64,000 bases of DNA from Halosimplex salinum (GCF_003730195.1 NZ_QWGG01000004.1:186001-250000), one strand, 5' to 3'. Shown: positions 35,918 through 45,238, counted from the stretch's first letter. Notes: generated by a model not told the origin, from the letters alone. Numbers and translations are program-made.

Positions 35918-37177
35918 ATGGTTCCCCGCACACCCCTCTCCAGGCGGCAGGTACTCGCGGCCGGCGGTTCGGCCGCGGCCCTCCTCACCGGCGGTGCGCT
36001 GGCGCGCCGTCTCCTCCCGACGGCCGCCGGGTCCGCGGTCGCCGACTGGCCGATGGCCGGCCGCGACCCCGCAGGGACGGCGTTCGCACCCGAGGCCGAC
36101 CCACCGGCCGACGGCGTCGAGGTCCGCTGGCGCCAGCCGCTGGCGACCGGTGGCGAGTTCCGGCCCGGGCCGGTCGTGGCGGACGGCGTCGTCTACGCCG
36201 CCGGGACCGACGTGTACGCCGTGTCGGCGAGCGACGGCGAACCGCTGGCGCGGTTCGACCGGACGACGGACACCGCGCCGGCGGTCGCGTCGGCGCGCGC
36301 GTACCGCACCCGGACCGCGGCAGTCCACGAATCGCCGCCGTTCGACCCGCATCGCCTCGCAGGTCACCACGGTCGGGGCGGCGACTCGGTCGCTGGCGTC
36401 CGGGTCGGCGAAACGCGGTGGACCGCGACCGCCGAGCGCGACGTCGACAGCTACGGTGCGGTCCACTACGGCGGGGGCGCTCGGCCGCCCCCGGTCGCGG
36501 TGGACTGGACGCTCCTGACGTTCTTCCGCGGGACGCTGGCGGCCGTCGACGCCAGTAGCGGCGCGGTCCGATGGGCGAGCGAGAAGCCGTTCACGGGCGT
36601 TCGACCCGCGGTTCGCGAGGGCGTCGCCTACGTTCCCGGCCCGGACGGCGGAGTCCTGGCCTTCGACGTCGAGCGCGGTGACCGGACCCGGTTCCGACCG
36701 GGGTCGCCCTCGGCGGACCGCCCCTCGTCGCTCGTGGCGACGCCGGACCGACTGCTCGTGACGGGCGACGACTGGATCCGCTCGCTGGACGGTGAGGGCC
36801 GCGTCGAATGGGAGTCGACGTTCGACGCCTCCGGCTCGGTGCCGGTCGGACCGATAGCCGTGGCGAACGGGTCCGTGTACGCTCGGCGCCCGACGGCCTC
36901 GGGACCCCGGTTGTGTTCGCTGGACGCGACCGACGGGTCGGTCCAGTGGGTGAGCGACGACGGTTCCGGGGACGCCGACGCGTTCCTGCCTGCCGTCGCC
37001 GACGAGACGGTGTACGTCCCGGTCGCCGAGAGCGGGATCGCGGGCGTCGACGCCGCCGACGGGACGGTCCGGTGGCGGTTCGACCCCGGCGACGGGGGGT
37101 CCTCGCCGGCCGCGCTCGCCGGCGACGCGCTGTACGTGGTCACGGACGAACACCTGTACGCGCTGGAGGAGCCGTGA
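35918..37177 (+). CDS. Tat-exported PQQ-like beta-propeller protein
   Basis: A 419-aa protein with a twin-arginine signal (LSRRQVLAAGGSAAALLTGG, residues about 7-27), followed by a beta-propeller of PQQ-enzyme/BamB-type repeats. Each blade ends in W plus an acidic/aromatic pattern: ADWPMAGRD, VDWTLLTFF, VRWASEKPF, VQWVSDDGS, VRWRFDPGD. The DGxVYAAG/DGxVYxx strands recur. No catalytic quinoprotein residues are clear, so a scaffold or binding role is likely. The protein should fold in the cytoplasm and act outside or at the membrane. It overlaps the next gene by 4 bp (GTGA). Confidence 0.87.
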   Translation: MVPRTPLSRRQVLAAGGSAAALLTGGALARRLLPTAAGSAVADWPMAGRDPAGTAFAPEADPPADGVEVRWRQPLATGGEFRPGPVVADGVVYAAGTDVYAVSASDGEPLARFDRTTDTAPAVASARAYRTRTAAVHESPPFDPHRLAGHHGRGGDSVAGVRVGETRWTATAERDVDSYGAVHYGGGARPPPVAVDWTLLTFFRGTLAAVDASSGAVRWASEKPFTGVRPAVREGVAYVPGPDGGVLAFDVERGDRTRFRPGSPSADRPSSLVATPDRLLVTGDDWIRSLDGEGRVEWESTFDASGSVPVGPIAVANGSVYARRPTASGPRLCSLDATDGSVQWVSDDGSGDADAFLPAVADETVYVPVAESGIAGVDAADGTVRWRFDPGDGGSSPAALAGDALYVVTDEHLYALEEP

Positions 37178-37989
37178 GCCACGAGGACCGCGACCCGACG
37201 AGCGAAAGCAGGTTCCCGACCGCGGCCGACGCTCGCCGGGGCGACGAGTCGCGACTCACCGCGATCCGACTGCTTCGGGACGGGGTCACGGACTTGCGCC
37301 GGACCCCGAGCGTCCTCCTCGCGATGGTGCTCGCCGGACTGGCCGTCGCCGTCGTCGACTGGGTTCGGCTGGTCGACCCCGCCCCGGTGACGGAGTTCGT
37401 CGGTCTCACCGGCGGTCGCGTGACGATACACTACGGCGTGATGGTGACCGTCGTCTCGGGCACCTCGACACCGCTCTCGGCGCTCGCCGGCCTCAGACCG
37501 GCGTGGCTCGCCTGGGTCGTCGGGCTGGAACTGCTCCGCAACGGCGCGCTCGTCCTCGCGGGCGTCTACGGGTTCGCGACGCTCCTCGACGTGGACGCGA
37601 CGGCGAGCGCGACGCTCCGGTACGCCGGAGTCTTCGGTGTCTTCGCCGCGCTACGAGCGTTCTTCCCCACCTACAGCGTCGGCCTCGTTGCCGGCGTACT
37701 GTTCATCGCGCTCTTCCTCTTCGTCGTCGTCCGCCTCGTCGCCCTCCCGGCCCTGCTCGTCACCGGCGCGTCGGTGAGCGCGGCCGTCGGTCGGAGCTGG
37801 CGGCTCGCGGCGGGACACGGGTGGTCGCTGCTCGGCGTCGTCGCGGTCGTCGGTCTCGCGAGCTTCGGGGCGGCGAGCGTCCCCGTCGCGGGGCCAGTCC
37901 TCGCGAGTATCGTCACGGCGCTGCAGGTCGCCGTCGTGGCGGCGTTCGTCCGTCGGGCGAACGGCGGCGGCTCCGCGACGCGGCGCTGA
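37174..37989 (+). CDS. Polytopic membrane protein
   Basis: A 271-aa protein starting with GTG at 37174, overlapping the propeller gene stop. It has a charged 45-residue N-terminus, then about five or six hydrophobic helices (VLLAMVLAGLAVAVVDWV; ALVLAGVYGFATLLDV; VGLVAGVLFIALFLFVVVR; SLLGVVAVVGLASFGAAS). VRLVALPALLVTGASVSAAVGRSWRL resembles the conserved core of membrane proteins with repeated Pro-Ala-Leu turns. I do not recognise the family. Overlap with the exported propeller suggests the pair acts together at the membrane. Confidence 0.7.
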   Translation: MSHEDRDPTSESRFPTAADARRGDESRLTAIRLLRDGVTDLRRTPSVLLAMVLAGLAVAVVDWVRLVDPAPVTEFVGLTGGRVTIHYGVMVTVVSGTSTPLSALAGLRPAWLAWVVGLELLRNGALVLAGVYGFATLLDVDATASATLRYAGVFGVFAALRAFFPTYSVGLVAGVLFIALFLFVVVRLVALPALLVTGASVSAAVGRSWRLAAGHGWSLLGVVAVVGLASFGAASVPVAGPVLASIVTALQVAVVAAFVRRANGGGSATRR

Positions 37990-38038
37990 CCCGCCGCGCT
38001 CCGGACCACTTACGTTCGAACCCGGAGAACGGAGGCAC

Positions 38039-39013
38039 ATGCAGGAGACTCGCGCGCGGATCCTCGACGCACTCACGGAGGGACCGGTCGCGGGGCCGGA
38101 ACTGGCCGAGCGACTGGACGTCTCGCGGGCGGCCGTCTGGAAACACGTCGAGGCGCTCCGCGAGGAGGGGTTCGGTATCGCGAGCAGCGGCGAGGGGTAC
38201 GCGCTCGTCGAGTTCCCCGAGTTCGGCGGCGCGACCGTCGAGTACGACATGGACGCGCCCTTCGACGTGGAGTTCCACGACTCCGTCCCGAGCACGAACG
38301 CCCGCGCCCGGGAACTCGCACAGGAGGGCGGCGACGACGTGGTCGTCCTCGCGGACGAACAGACCGGCGGCCGGGGCCGACTCGACCGGGAGTGGACCTC
38401 GCCGAGCGGCGGGATCTGGCTGAGCATCGTCGTCCGCCCCGACGTTCCCCCGACCCACGCGCCCGCCTACACGCTGGCCGCGGCGGTCGCCGTCACCCGC
38501 GTCGCCCGCGAAGCCGGCGCGGACGCGCGGATCAAGTGGCCGAACGACGTCGTCGTGAGCGGAGCGAGCGACAGCAAGTCAGCGCCGCGCTCCGACGACA
38601 TCGAGCGGAAACTCGCGGGGATACTGACGGAGATGGAGGGCGAGGCGGACCGGGTCTCGTGGGTCGTCGTCGGCGTGGGAATCAACGCCAACGTCGACCC
38701 GGACGAACTGCCGAGCGAGGCGAACCCGGCGACGCTGTCGACCGAGGTCGGCTACGTCAACCGGCGGCTGTTCACCCAGCGCGTCCTCGAGGAGTTCGAC
38801 GCTCTCCGCGAGGACCTGGAGTCGGTCGTGCCCGCCTGGCGCGAGTACGCGACGACGCTCGGCAAGCGGGTCCGGGTCGACACCCCCGGCGGCGAAGTCG
38901 TCGGCGAAGCGGTCGACGTCGAGTTCCCCGGCGCCCTCGTCGTCGACACCGGGGACGAGCGCGTCACCGTCACTGCCGGCGACTGCGAACACCTGCGACC
39001 CGTCGAGAGGTGA
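38039..39013 (+). CDS. birA: Biotin-protein ligase with HTH domain
   Basis: A 324-aa bifunctional BirA. Residues 1-60 form a winged helix (GPELAERLDVSRAAVWKHVE). From about residue 75 comes the ligase: SVPSTNARARELA, the biotinyl-AMP loop GGRGRLDREW, LAAAVAVTRVAREA and IKWPNDVVV with the catalytic Lys, plus VGVGINANV. The C-terminal SH3-like domain (RVRVDTPGGEVVGEAVDV) is complete. It should biotinylate the BCCP domain encoded at 29.2 kb and may repress biotin genes. It is on the same strand as the previous gene with a 49-bp gap, so co-transcription is possible. Confidence 0.93.
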   Translation: MQETRARILDALTEGPVAGPELAERLDVSRAAVWKHVEALREEGFGIASSGEGYALVEFPEFGGATVEYDMDAPFDVEFHDSVPSTNARARELAQEGGDDVVVLADEQTGGRGRLDREWTSPSGGIWLSIVVRPDVPPTHAPAYTLAAAVAVTRVAREAGADARIKWPNDVVVSGASDSKSAPRSDDIERKLAGILTEMEGEADRVSWVVVGVGINANVDPDELPSEANPATLSTEVGYVNRRLFTQRVLEEFDALREDLESVVPAWREYATTLGKRVRVDTPGGEVVGEAVDVEFPGALVVDTGDERVTVTAGDCEHLRPVER

Positions 39014-39043
39014 CCGCTCCGGCGGCGGACAGATTCCCGTCCG

Positions 39044-39550
39044 TCAGGAGCTCTCGGGGCTCGATACCGCGTCGGGGTCGGCCTCGACGACCTCCTCGGT
39101 GTCGGCGACGGCCGTCCCGCTGACCGGGACCGTGACGACCGGCACCGCGGACTTGCGGACGACGCGTTCGGCGACGCTCCCCAGGAGGAGTCGGTCGATC
39201 CCGCCGCGGCCGTGGGTCCCCATCACGACGGTGTCGACCGGTTGTTCTCGCGTGTAGCGGACGATCTCCGTGCTCGGTGTCCCCTCGACCGTCACGGTCT
39301 CGACGGGCACGTCCGCCGGTGCCATCCGTTCCACCTGTTCGAGCGCCGTTTCGCCCTCGGATTCGAGCACCTGCCTGACCCCCTCCCACGACGTCTCCAT
39401 CGGCAGCCCCGTGAAACTCGTCGCGTCGACTACGTACAGCGCCCGGATGGTCGCGTCGTGAACGCGCGCCAGCTCCCCGGCGTGGTCGATCACCCGTTCC
39501 ACCCCCGCTGACCCGTCTGTCGGAAGCAAGATCGTCTCGTACAGTCCCAT
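39044..39550 (-). CDS. Universal stress protein (UspA family)
   Basis: A 168-aa single-domain Usp. The start ETILLPTDGSAGVERVIDHA and the ATP-binding motif GTHGRGGIDRLLLGSVAERV (G-2x-G-9x-GS) mark the nucleotide-binding class. The C-terminal 25 residues are acidic. The start at 39550 fits the family's first strand; a longer frame upstream has no similarity. It is convergent with birA. Confidence 0.9.
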   Translation of the reverse strand: MGLYETILLPTDGSAGVERVIDHAGELARVHDATIRALYVVDATSFTGLPMETSWEGVRQVLESEGETALEQVERMAPADVPVETVTVEGTPSTEIVRYTREQPVDTVVMGTHGRGGIDRLLLGSVAERVVRKSAVPVVTVPVSGTAVADTEEVVEADPDAVSSPESS

Positions 39551-39800
39551 GCGCACAGATAACACACCACGCGGGATAACTGTTCGCTCCGCGCTGGCCA
39601 GAATCGGACAGGTAGCCCGCAAGGAACCGGCGAGCGGACGGGACACCGCTCCAGACAGAGTCGTTCCGCCGGCAGTCGCGGATCGGAGACGGCGACCGGC
39701 CGACGCTGTCGCAGTCGGGCCTCAGGCTTCGGGCGGCGTCGTCAGACTTCCGTCGGCGTCGTCGTGGACCTGTACAGTCAGGCGTCGCGGCTCGGTACGG

Positions 39801-40337
39801 TCAGGCGTCGTCGACGACGCGGGCTCTGAGGACGCCGTTGTTGACGGTCACGTCGTCGAGTGTCCACGAGCCGTCGTCGAGCGACGCCGTCGCAAGCGTC
39901 GCGCCCTCGCGGTCGACGGTGAGGGAGTCGTCGGCGACGGCCACCGTCACGTCCGACGGGTCGGTGACGTCGCTGTCGACGAGGTCGACCGTGACCGCCT
40001 GACCGTCGTCGGTCGCGTCGACGCGGACCGGGCGGTCTTCGGCCTGCTCGTCCGCTGCGTCGCGACGCTTCGAGGGGTCGCTCCGGCGGCCAGCCGGTCC
40101 ACCGGGGTTCCGACGGCTCGACACGTCGCTGTCGACCTCGAAGCGGGGGCGCCCGCGCCGGCCCTCGGCGTCCGGGTCGAGACCGGAGCTGACCGAACAG
40201 CTGAATTCGATCCGGGTCGGTCCGTCGCCGAACTGGCCGCGCTCGGCGGGGTCGCCGTCCTCGGCCGCCCGGCGCATGGCCTCGAAGAACTCCTCGAAGA
40301 GGTCGAAGACGTTCTCGTCGCGGTTGTTGTCAGTCAC
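39801..40337 (-). CDS. Hsp20/GvpH-like small heat-shock-type protein
   Basis: A 178-aa protein (GTG start at 40337; an ATG at 40397 would add 20 residues). The N-terminus MTDNNRDENVFDLFEEFFEA and RIEFSCSVSSGLDPD recall GvpH of the gas-vesicle system. A disordered basic/acidic linker follows (residues about 85-120). The C-terminal 75 residues alternate strands (VRVDATDDGQAVTVDLVD; VTVAVADDSLTVDREGA) like an alpha-crystallin domain. No gas-vesicle genes are nearby, so it is more likely a stand-alone chaperone-type protein. The family call is moderate. Confidence 0.6.
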   Translation of the reverse strand: MTDNNRDENVFDLFEEFFEAMRRAAEDGDPAERGQFGDGPTRIEFSCSVSSGLDPDAEGRRGRPRFEVDSDVSSRRNPGGPAGRRSDPSKRRDAADEQAEDRPVRVDATDDGQAVTVDLVDSDVTDPSDVTVAVADDSLTVDREGATLATASLDDGSWTLDDVTVNNGVLRARVVDDA

Positions 40338-40448
40338 TGTAGCCTGGGTTGGGACCGTACCGTCATGTCCCTTTTGGCGATTCGTGTCAGCACACATTGC
40401 AGTACGGCAGCGGTCGCGGTCGAGCGTCGCAGTGCGGGGCGGCCCCGC

Positions 40449-40805
40449 TCAGGCCGATGCCATGTTCCGGCAGGACTCGGCGCACTCGCGGAGCACCTCG
40501 GCACAGACCTGACAGTGGTCGGCGTCGTGCTGTTCGCACTCGTCGGCGCACTCCTCGCAGGCGTCGGCACAGGCCTCGGCGAGCTGGCCGCTTCGGCTCG
40601 ACCCGCGCGCCATGAACCGCGCGTGGAGCGACGTGAGGTCGGCCACGTCGCGACAGAGACGGGCGCACTGCTCCATCTCCGCGTCGCCGAGACACTCGTC
40701 GGCGCACCACTCGGACACTTCGGCGGCCTCGTTACAGTTCTCGATACAGTCTCGCTGGTCGTCGCTCAGCCGGTCGATCTTGGAGACGGTTTCTGAGAGT
40801 GACAT
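40449..40805 (-). CDS. Four-helix-bundle copper-binding protein (Csp-like, DUF326)
   Basis: A 118-aa Cys-rich protein with about 15 cysteines spaced along four helices (CIENCNEAAEVSEWCADEC; CARLCRDVADL; ACADACEECADECE; CQVCAEVLRECAESC). The C-x3-C and C-x2-C spacings within helices match Csp/DUF326 proteins, which store Cu(I) inside the bundle. No signal peptide, so it resembles cytosolic Csp3. MSLSETVSKIDRL at 40805 is the likely start; upstream in-frame codons include another ATG at 40841 with low-similarity residues. Confidence 0.87.
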   Translation of the reverse strand: MSLSETVSKIDRLSDDQRDCIENCNEAAEVSEWCADECLGDAEMEQCARLCRDVADLTSLHARFMARGSSRSGQLAEACADACEECADECEQHDADHCQVCAEVLRECAESCRNMASA

Positions 40806-40881
40806 CGCACCCGTCGTAGGGGCAGCGCACCGTTCAGACACCGGCCTGTATCTCCAAGCCGTCAGGACTCGACGTGGTCTG

Positions 40882-41916
40882 TCAGGACTCGGCGTGGTAC
40901 ACCTCGGAGACGTCCGCGACGCCGGCCCGACGGACGACGGCGCGGACGAGGTCCTTCGCGCCGGTGAGGTTGTCCGAGTCGCCGTCGAGGACGAGCAGGT
41001 CGGCGTCGCGACCGGGCTCGACGAGGCCGCAGTTCAGGCCGGCGATATCGGCGCCGTTGACGGTCGCCATCCGCAGGACTTCGCGGGCGCTCACGTCGGC
41101 GATCTTCGCGGTGAACTCCATCTCGCGGAACATCGACGGGGAGTTGAGGAAGACGTTGTCCGTCCCGAGCGCGACGGTCGTCCGCTCCAGCAGGTCGGCG
41201 ACGGGCGGGAATCCCACGTCCGTCACGAGGTTCGAACGCGGGCAGACGACGACCGGCGTCCCGCTGTCCTCGACGCGGTCGAGGTGGAGTTCCTCGGCGT
41301 GGACCATGTGGACGAGGAAGTCGGGGTCCAGGTCGAGCGCCGGGTTGATGTCGGAGGCGTCGACCTCGCCGGCGTGGATGCCGAACAGTTTGTCCGCGCG
41401 GGCGGTCGCGTTGCGCTCGTAGGAGAAGTCGGCGTCGTTGGCTCCGCTCGCGCCGAACCCGTCGCTCGCTTCCATCGCGTCGACCGTCTCGCGCCCGAGG
41501 AGGACGGAGTCGATGGCGAGCCCGTGGATGGCCTGTTCGAACGCCTCGACGCCCTCGACGCCGCCCTCGCGGAACTCGATGCAGGCGGCGGTCCCCGAGT
41601 CGGCCATGAACTGCAGGGAGCGCCGCATCGCCTCGACCTTCTCTTTCCTGCTGGCCTGACGGAGCAGTCGGTGTTTGAGGCCGTCGGGCGGCGCGACGAG
41701 TTCTTCGAGCGAGAGGCCGCCACCGGCCTCCTTGGCGATGGAGTCGCCGATGTGGGTGTGCGCGTTGACGAACGAAGGCAGGATGATGTCGTCGCTGTGA
41801 GTCGGGTCTTCCTCGATAGCGGTGATCTCACCGTCCTCGACGACGACGCGGCCCTCGACCGGTTCGAAGTCCGGGCCGCGCAGGACAGTGCCGTCGAACG
41901 TCGTGGAGTCGGCCAT
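40882..41916 (-). CDS. Amidohydrolase family protein (deaminase-like)
   Basis: A 344-aa metal-dependent hydrolase of the amidohydrolase superfamily. LPSFVNAHTHIGDS gives the HxH metal ligands. GTAACIEFREGG, HAEELHLDRVEDS (His) and VALGTDNVFLN (Asp) supply the remaining metal/active-site residues. The C-terminus closes with GLVEPGRDADLLVLDGDSDN, typical for the composite beta-sandwich. It looks like the adenosine/S-adenosylhomocysteine/cytosine deaminase-type subgroup, though the substrate is unknown. A tight same-strand group follows: the HD gene is only 21 bp upstream. Confidence 0.85.
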   Translation of the reverse strand: MADSTTFDGTVLRGPDFEPVEGRVVVEDGEITAIEEDPTHSDDIILPSFVNAHTHIGDSIAKEAGGGLSLEELVAPPDGLKHRLLRQASRKEKVEAMRRSLQFMADSGTAACIEFREGGVEGVEAFEQAIHGLAIDSVLLGRETVDAMEASDGFGASGANDADFSYERNATARADKLFGIHAGEVDASDINPALDLDPDFLVHMVHAEELHLDRVEDSGTPVVVCPRSNLVTDVGFPPVADLLERTTVALGTDNVFLNSPSMFREMEFTAKIADVSAREVLRMATVNGADIAGLNCGLVEPGRDADLLVLDGDSDNLTGAKDLVRAVVRRAGVADVSEVYHAES

Positions 41917-41937
41917 GACAGGGAGACTCTGTGGGCG

Positions 41938-43161
41938 TCAGTTAAAGTCATCGAGCGTCGCGTGGACACCGGGGCGCACGTCGCGGACGAGCGTGTCCTC
42001 GAGGTCGATGCCGAGCGCGCGGATCGCGGCGTTGCCGACCCGCTCGGCGGTCTCGGCGGGCGCGTACACGCCGAGGCGCCACTGGTCGCGCTGGGCCGCC
42101 CGGAGCGCGTTCACCAGCGTCGACTGCTCGCTCAGCCGTCGCACCTCGCCGTTGACGAGGACGCGACTGCTCGACTCCTTCATCGACGGCCGGCCCGGCA
42201 CGTCGAGGATCACGGCGTCGGGGTCGACGTTGGCCTCGTCGGCGACCAGCTGTTCGTACTCGTGGACCTGGTCGTGGTCGGCGTCGAGCAGGGAGTCTGG
42301 GACGGCCGCCATCTCCGCCCAGACCGCCCGCTTGTACAGGTCACGGCGGTCGAGCCGGTGGGCGTAGGCGGCGGTCGCCTCGCACTGACGGAGCGCGACC
42401 CGGAGCCCGTAGTCGTCCATCCGGCGGAGTTCGCTCGCGTCGATGTCGGTGTGGACGAGCAGCCGTTCGGTCCCGCGGCGGAGCATCGCCTTCGCGATGC
42501 GGGCGACGTGGTGGCTGTAGACAGTCGGATTCATCAGCGCCCGGGCCAGCAGGAGGCTCTCGGCCGTCTGGACGTTCCCCTCGTCGAGGACGAGGTCGCC
42601 GTCGACGAAACACAGCGAGCGCACGAGGCGCTCGGCGTCGATAGTGCCGTAGGGGACGCCGGTGTGGTGGGCGTCCCTGACCAGGTAGTCCATCCGGTCC
42701 ACGTCGAGTTCGCCCGAGACGATCTGTCCCACCTCCCCGTCGCCGGCGACGAGGTCCGCGATCGCGTCGGGGTTCAGCCCGTGGTCGCTCAGCACGCGTG
42801 CGACCGGGCCGGAGCCGATCAGGTCGTGAACGTCGTCGTGGTACTTGCCCGTGTGCCGGTGGATGATGTCCTCGACGTTGTGGCTATAGGGGGCGTGACC
42901 CACGTCGTGGAGCATCGCGGCGGCGCGGACGCGCTCGGCCCGCCGCCCTTCGATACCGAGATGTGAGAGCGCCTCGTCCGCGAGGTGGTAGACCCCCAGC
43001 GAGTGCTCGAACCGGGTGTGATTAGCCGAGGGGTAGACGAACGTGACGGTCCCGAGCTGTTTGATCCGTCGGAGCCGCTGGACGGGCGGCGTGTCGAGCA
43101 GGTCCGCCGCACAGCCCTCGACCGCGATGTGGTCGTGGACGCTGTCCTTGATCGTCGTCAT
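41938..43161 (-). CDS. HD superfamily phosphohydrolase
   Basis: A 407-aa HD-domain protein. KDSVHDHIAVEGCAADLLDT opens the family; RLRRIKQLGTVTFVYPSANH and TRFEHSLGVYHLADEAL, then AAMLHDVGHAPYSHNVED (HD pair) and ELDVDRMDYLVRDAHHTG, form the metal site. These blocks resemble dNTPase/SAMHD1-like archaeal hydrolases. It would dephosphorylate a nucleotide or related substrate. The C-terminal half is helical plus a small beta domain. ATG 43161 begins with the family start MTTIKDSVHDH. An AT-rich tract lies just upstream. Confidence 0.9.
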   Translation of the reverse strand: MTTIKDSVHDHIAVEGCAADLLDTPPVQRLRRIKQLGTVTFVYPSANHTRFEHSLGVYHLADEALSHLGIEGRRAERVRAAAMLHDVGHAPYSHNVEDIIHRHTGKYHDDVHDLIGSGPVARVLSDHGLNPDAIADLVAGDGEVGQIVSGELDVDRMDYLVRDAHHTGVPYGTIDAERLVRSLCFVDGDLVLDEGNVQTAESLLLARALMNPTVYSHHVARIAKAMLRRGTERLLVHTDIDASELRRMDDYGLRVALRQCEATAAYAHRLDRRDLYKRAVWAEMAAVPDSLLDADHDQVHEYEQLVADEANVDPDAVILDVPGRPSMKESSSRVLVNGEVRRLSEQSTLVNALRAAQRDQWRLGVYAPAETAERVGNAAIRALGIDLEDTLVRDVRPGVHATLDDFN

Positions 43162-43246
43162 TGGGTCGAACTTGCACGTCTCTCGACATAAGGGTCCGCA
43201 TCGACCCGCGACACGGGCGGCCGAGTCTCGGACCGGTCGACGCCGG

Positions 43247-43798
43247 TCAGGAGAAGACCGCGAACAGGTCGTGCAGTTCGTCCTCGCTGGCGTTGCCGAC
43301 CTGGACGGGTTCGCGGGGCTGTCGACCGGACTCCGCGACGGTTTCGATGGCCCGTCCGGGGTCGTAGCCGCGGTCGTGAGCGAGCCACGCCGCGAGCACC
43401 TGCCCGGTCCGGCCCATCCCGTCGAGACAGTGGACGACGACCCGCTCGTCGGCCGCGACGGCGTCGTCGAGGAAGGGTAGTATCTCGCGTTCGAGGAGGG
43501 CAGGGCCGACGAGTTGCCCGTCCGGCACGGGCGCGTGGAGCACGCGGTCCTCGCCGAACACGTCGGCGTACGCCGCGACGTCGCAGTCGTCGGGCGGCTG
43601 GCCGCCGGGGAGGAGAGAGACGACGCGCTCGACGTCGTTCGCGCGCACGACGGCGATCCAGTCTTCGAGGGCCTCGCGCTGGTCGGCCGCGCTGTGCCAG
43701 CCGGGGCTACAGGCACCGTAGACGTGTTCCTCGTCGGATGCAGCGGGGGCGAGTCGGTGTGCCGGCGCACCCGACTCTCGGTTGTGAACGTCTGGCAT
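43247..43798 (-). CDS. Dual-specificity/tyrosine protein phosphatase
   Basis: A 183-aa protein with the cysteine-phosphatase P-loop VVHCLDGMGRTGQVLAAWL (H-C-x5-R-T) near residue 122-135, and the general-acid loop in the middle (PVPDGQLVGPALLE). The N-terminus up to residue 25 is divergent. The motif order fits archaeal dual-specificity phosphatases. It could act on phosphotyrosine, phosphoserine or a small phospho-compound. The next gene downstream on the same strand (HD phosphohydrolase) starts 85 bp after its stop. Confidence 0.88.
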   Translation of the reverse strand: MPDVHNRESGAPAHRLAPAASDEEHVYGACSPGWHSAADQREALEDWIAVVRANDVERVVSLLPGGQPPDDCDVAAYADVFGEDRVLHAPVPDGQLVGPALLEREILPFLDDAVAADERVVVHCLDGMGRTGQVLAAWLAHDRGYDPGRAIETVAESGRQPREPVQVGNASEDELHDLFAVFS

Positions 43799-43963
43799 CG
43801 GATCCTGGTCGTATCACTCGACCACCCCTCTTCAGTGTAGAGGGCTGATTCTCACGTCTGACAATGGTAGGGGCGCTCACGGAGCGAGTTTCGCCCGCCA
43901 GGCACAGCCGCTCGGACGTGCCGCCAGAGATACTGGACAGCGAGACGTTCAGAACCACGAACA

Positions 43964-43969
43964 TTTATA
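43964..43969 (+). promoter_or_regulatory. TATA box of the PKD-protein gene
   Basis: TTTATA ends 30 nt before the ATG at 44000, preceded by GAACA. The spacing predicts a nearly leaderless mRNA. Confidence 0.7.
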
Positions 43970-43999
43970 GGCGAGAGCGAGCCAGTCGCACCTACGAGC

Positions 44000-45238
44000 A
44001 TGTCGAGGGGGAGACAGGGGGGCCTCGCGACGGCGGCGAGTCTCGCGCTCGTCGTGAGCGCGATGCTGTCGGGGGTACCCGTCGGAGAAGCGATTGCAGC
44101 GGGTGACAACGACGCGCCGCTGGCGGACGCTGGGCTGGACCAGACCGTCAGTGCCAACACGACCGTGCATCTGGACGCGACCGGCTCTCGCGACCCAGAC
44201 GGGGAGATCCGTACCTACGCGTGGCGCCTGGAACAACCGGACGGCAACTACACGGCGCCGGCCTGCCAGACCTGCGGCCGGACGTCGTTCGTCGCCACCC
44301 AGACCGGGACGTACAACGCGACGATCACCGTCACCGACGACGAAGGCGCGACCCGGACGGATACGCTCCACGTCCACGTCGAACCGTCTGACGGACCAGC
44401 GGTGTCGCTGACTGGCCCTGAAGACGTCGTCGAGGGACGCTTCGCCGACTATTCGGCGAGCGTTTCCGCCGGTGCGACGGAACTGGCCGCGGTCGTCTGG
44501 CGCGTCGACGGCCAGTTCGAGAATCGGACGGCCGTCGCCGGCGAGAGCGCGACGACCAACCACTCGCAGGTGTTCACCAGCGAGGGAACCGTCACCATCA
44601 CCGTGACCGCGGTCGACCGCCTCGGCCGCCAGCGCACGGCACAGACGAACGTCACCGTGCGTACTCCTTCGACGGTCGGCAGTAGTGGGAGTGCTGGCGC
44701 TTCCAGCGGCGGCGAGTCGTGTTCGCAGTACACCCGCGACGACGACAGGTACTGCGACAACGACCGGATGACCGTCGACAGCAACGGGATAACCATTTCC
44801 GACGCCGATAACGACGACAGCGTCGAGTGGGCCGGCGTGACGCTCGACGAAGAGTTCGCTGCGAACAACGACGGTGTCGAGTACGACTCGACCGACGGCG
44901 TCGCCGAATTCGAGAGTCGAGAAGCGTACAAAGAAGCGCTAGAGGTCGACACTGTGAACGTTGACCCGAATGCTGACGTAAACGACAATGACAGCTTGAG
45001 AAACGACATACTCCGAGATTTCGATTTGGATATGATGTCGGGTAGCTCGAACGACACTCCCAGTGGGGACGAAGGAGTGGGCCTCCCCAACCTCTTGGAC
45101 ATTGCTGGAACCGGTGGTTACGATACCGGAGGAAGCGATGACAGTGGAGACGATAGGAGCGAAAGTGACGAAACTAACACAAACACCCAGAGCGGTCGTG
45201 TCCCTCCCACTAGTGGATCCTCTGGTACGGGGTTCTGA
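44000..45238 (+). CDS. Secreted PKD-domain protein
   Basis: A 412-aa protein with a Sec signal sequence (GGLATAASLALVVSAMLSGV, ending about AIAAG). A PKD domain follows (about 38-130): APLADAGLDQTVSANTTVHLD, DATGSRDPDGEIRTYAW and GTYNATITVTDDEGA. A second, weaker beta domain lies at about 130-225. From about 230 the protein is disordered, Asp/Ser/Asn-rich, with many N-x-S/T sites (for example NYT, NAT, NHS), so it is probably glycosylated outside the cell. The tail is Gly/Ser-rich. It starts the accessory cluster of three secreted proteins. Confidence 0.82.
   Translation: MSRGRQGGLATAASLALVVSAMLSGVPVGEAIAAGDNDAPLADAGLDQTVSANTTVHLDATGSRDPDGEIRTYAWRLEQPDGNYTAPACQTCGRTSFVATQTGTYNATITVTDDEGATRTDTLHVHVEPSDGPAVSLTGPEDVVEGRFADYSASVSAGATELAAVVWRVDGQFENRTAVAGESATTNHSQVFTSEGTVTITVTAVDRLGRQRTAQTNVTVRTPSTVGSSGSAGASSGGESCSQYTRDDDRYCDNDRMTVDSNGITISDADNDDSVEWAGVTLDEEFAANNDGVEYDSTDGVAEFESREAYKEALEVDTVNVDPNADVNDNDSLRNDILRDFDLDMMSGSSNDTPSGDEGVGLPNLLDIAGTGGYDTGGSDDSGDDRSESDETNTNTQSGRVPPTSGSSGTGF

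Noticed and set aside
40612-42966. A 784-codon plus-strand frame across the amidohydrolase and HD genes
   Set aside because: The minus-strand genes hold complete metal-binding motifs; the plus frame is a compositional shadow.
43826-43850. Hairpin CCCTCT/AGAGGG upstream of the phosphatase gene
   Set aside because: Only a 6-bp stem in GC-rich DNA; expected by chance and not positioned as a terminator.
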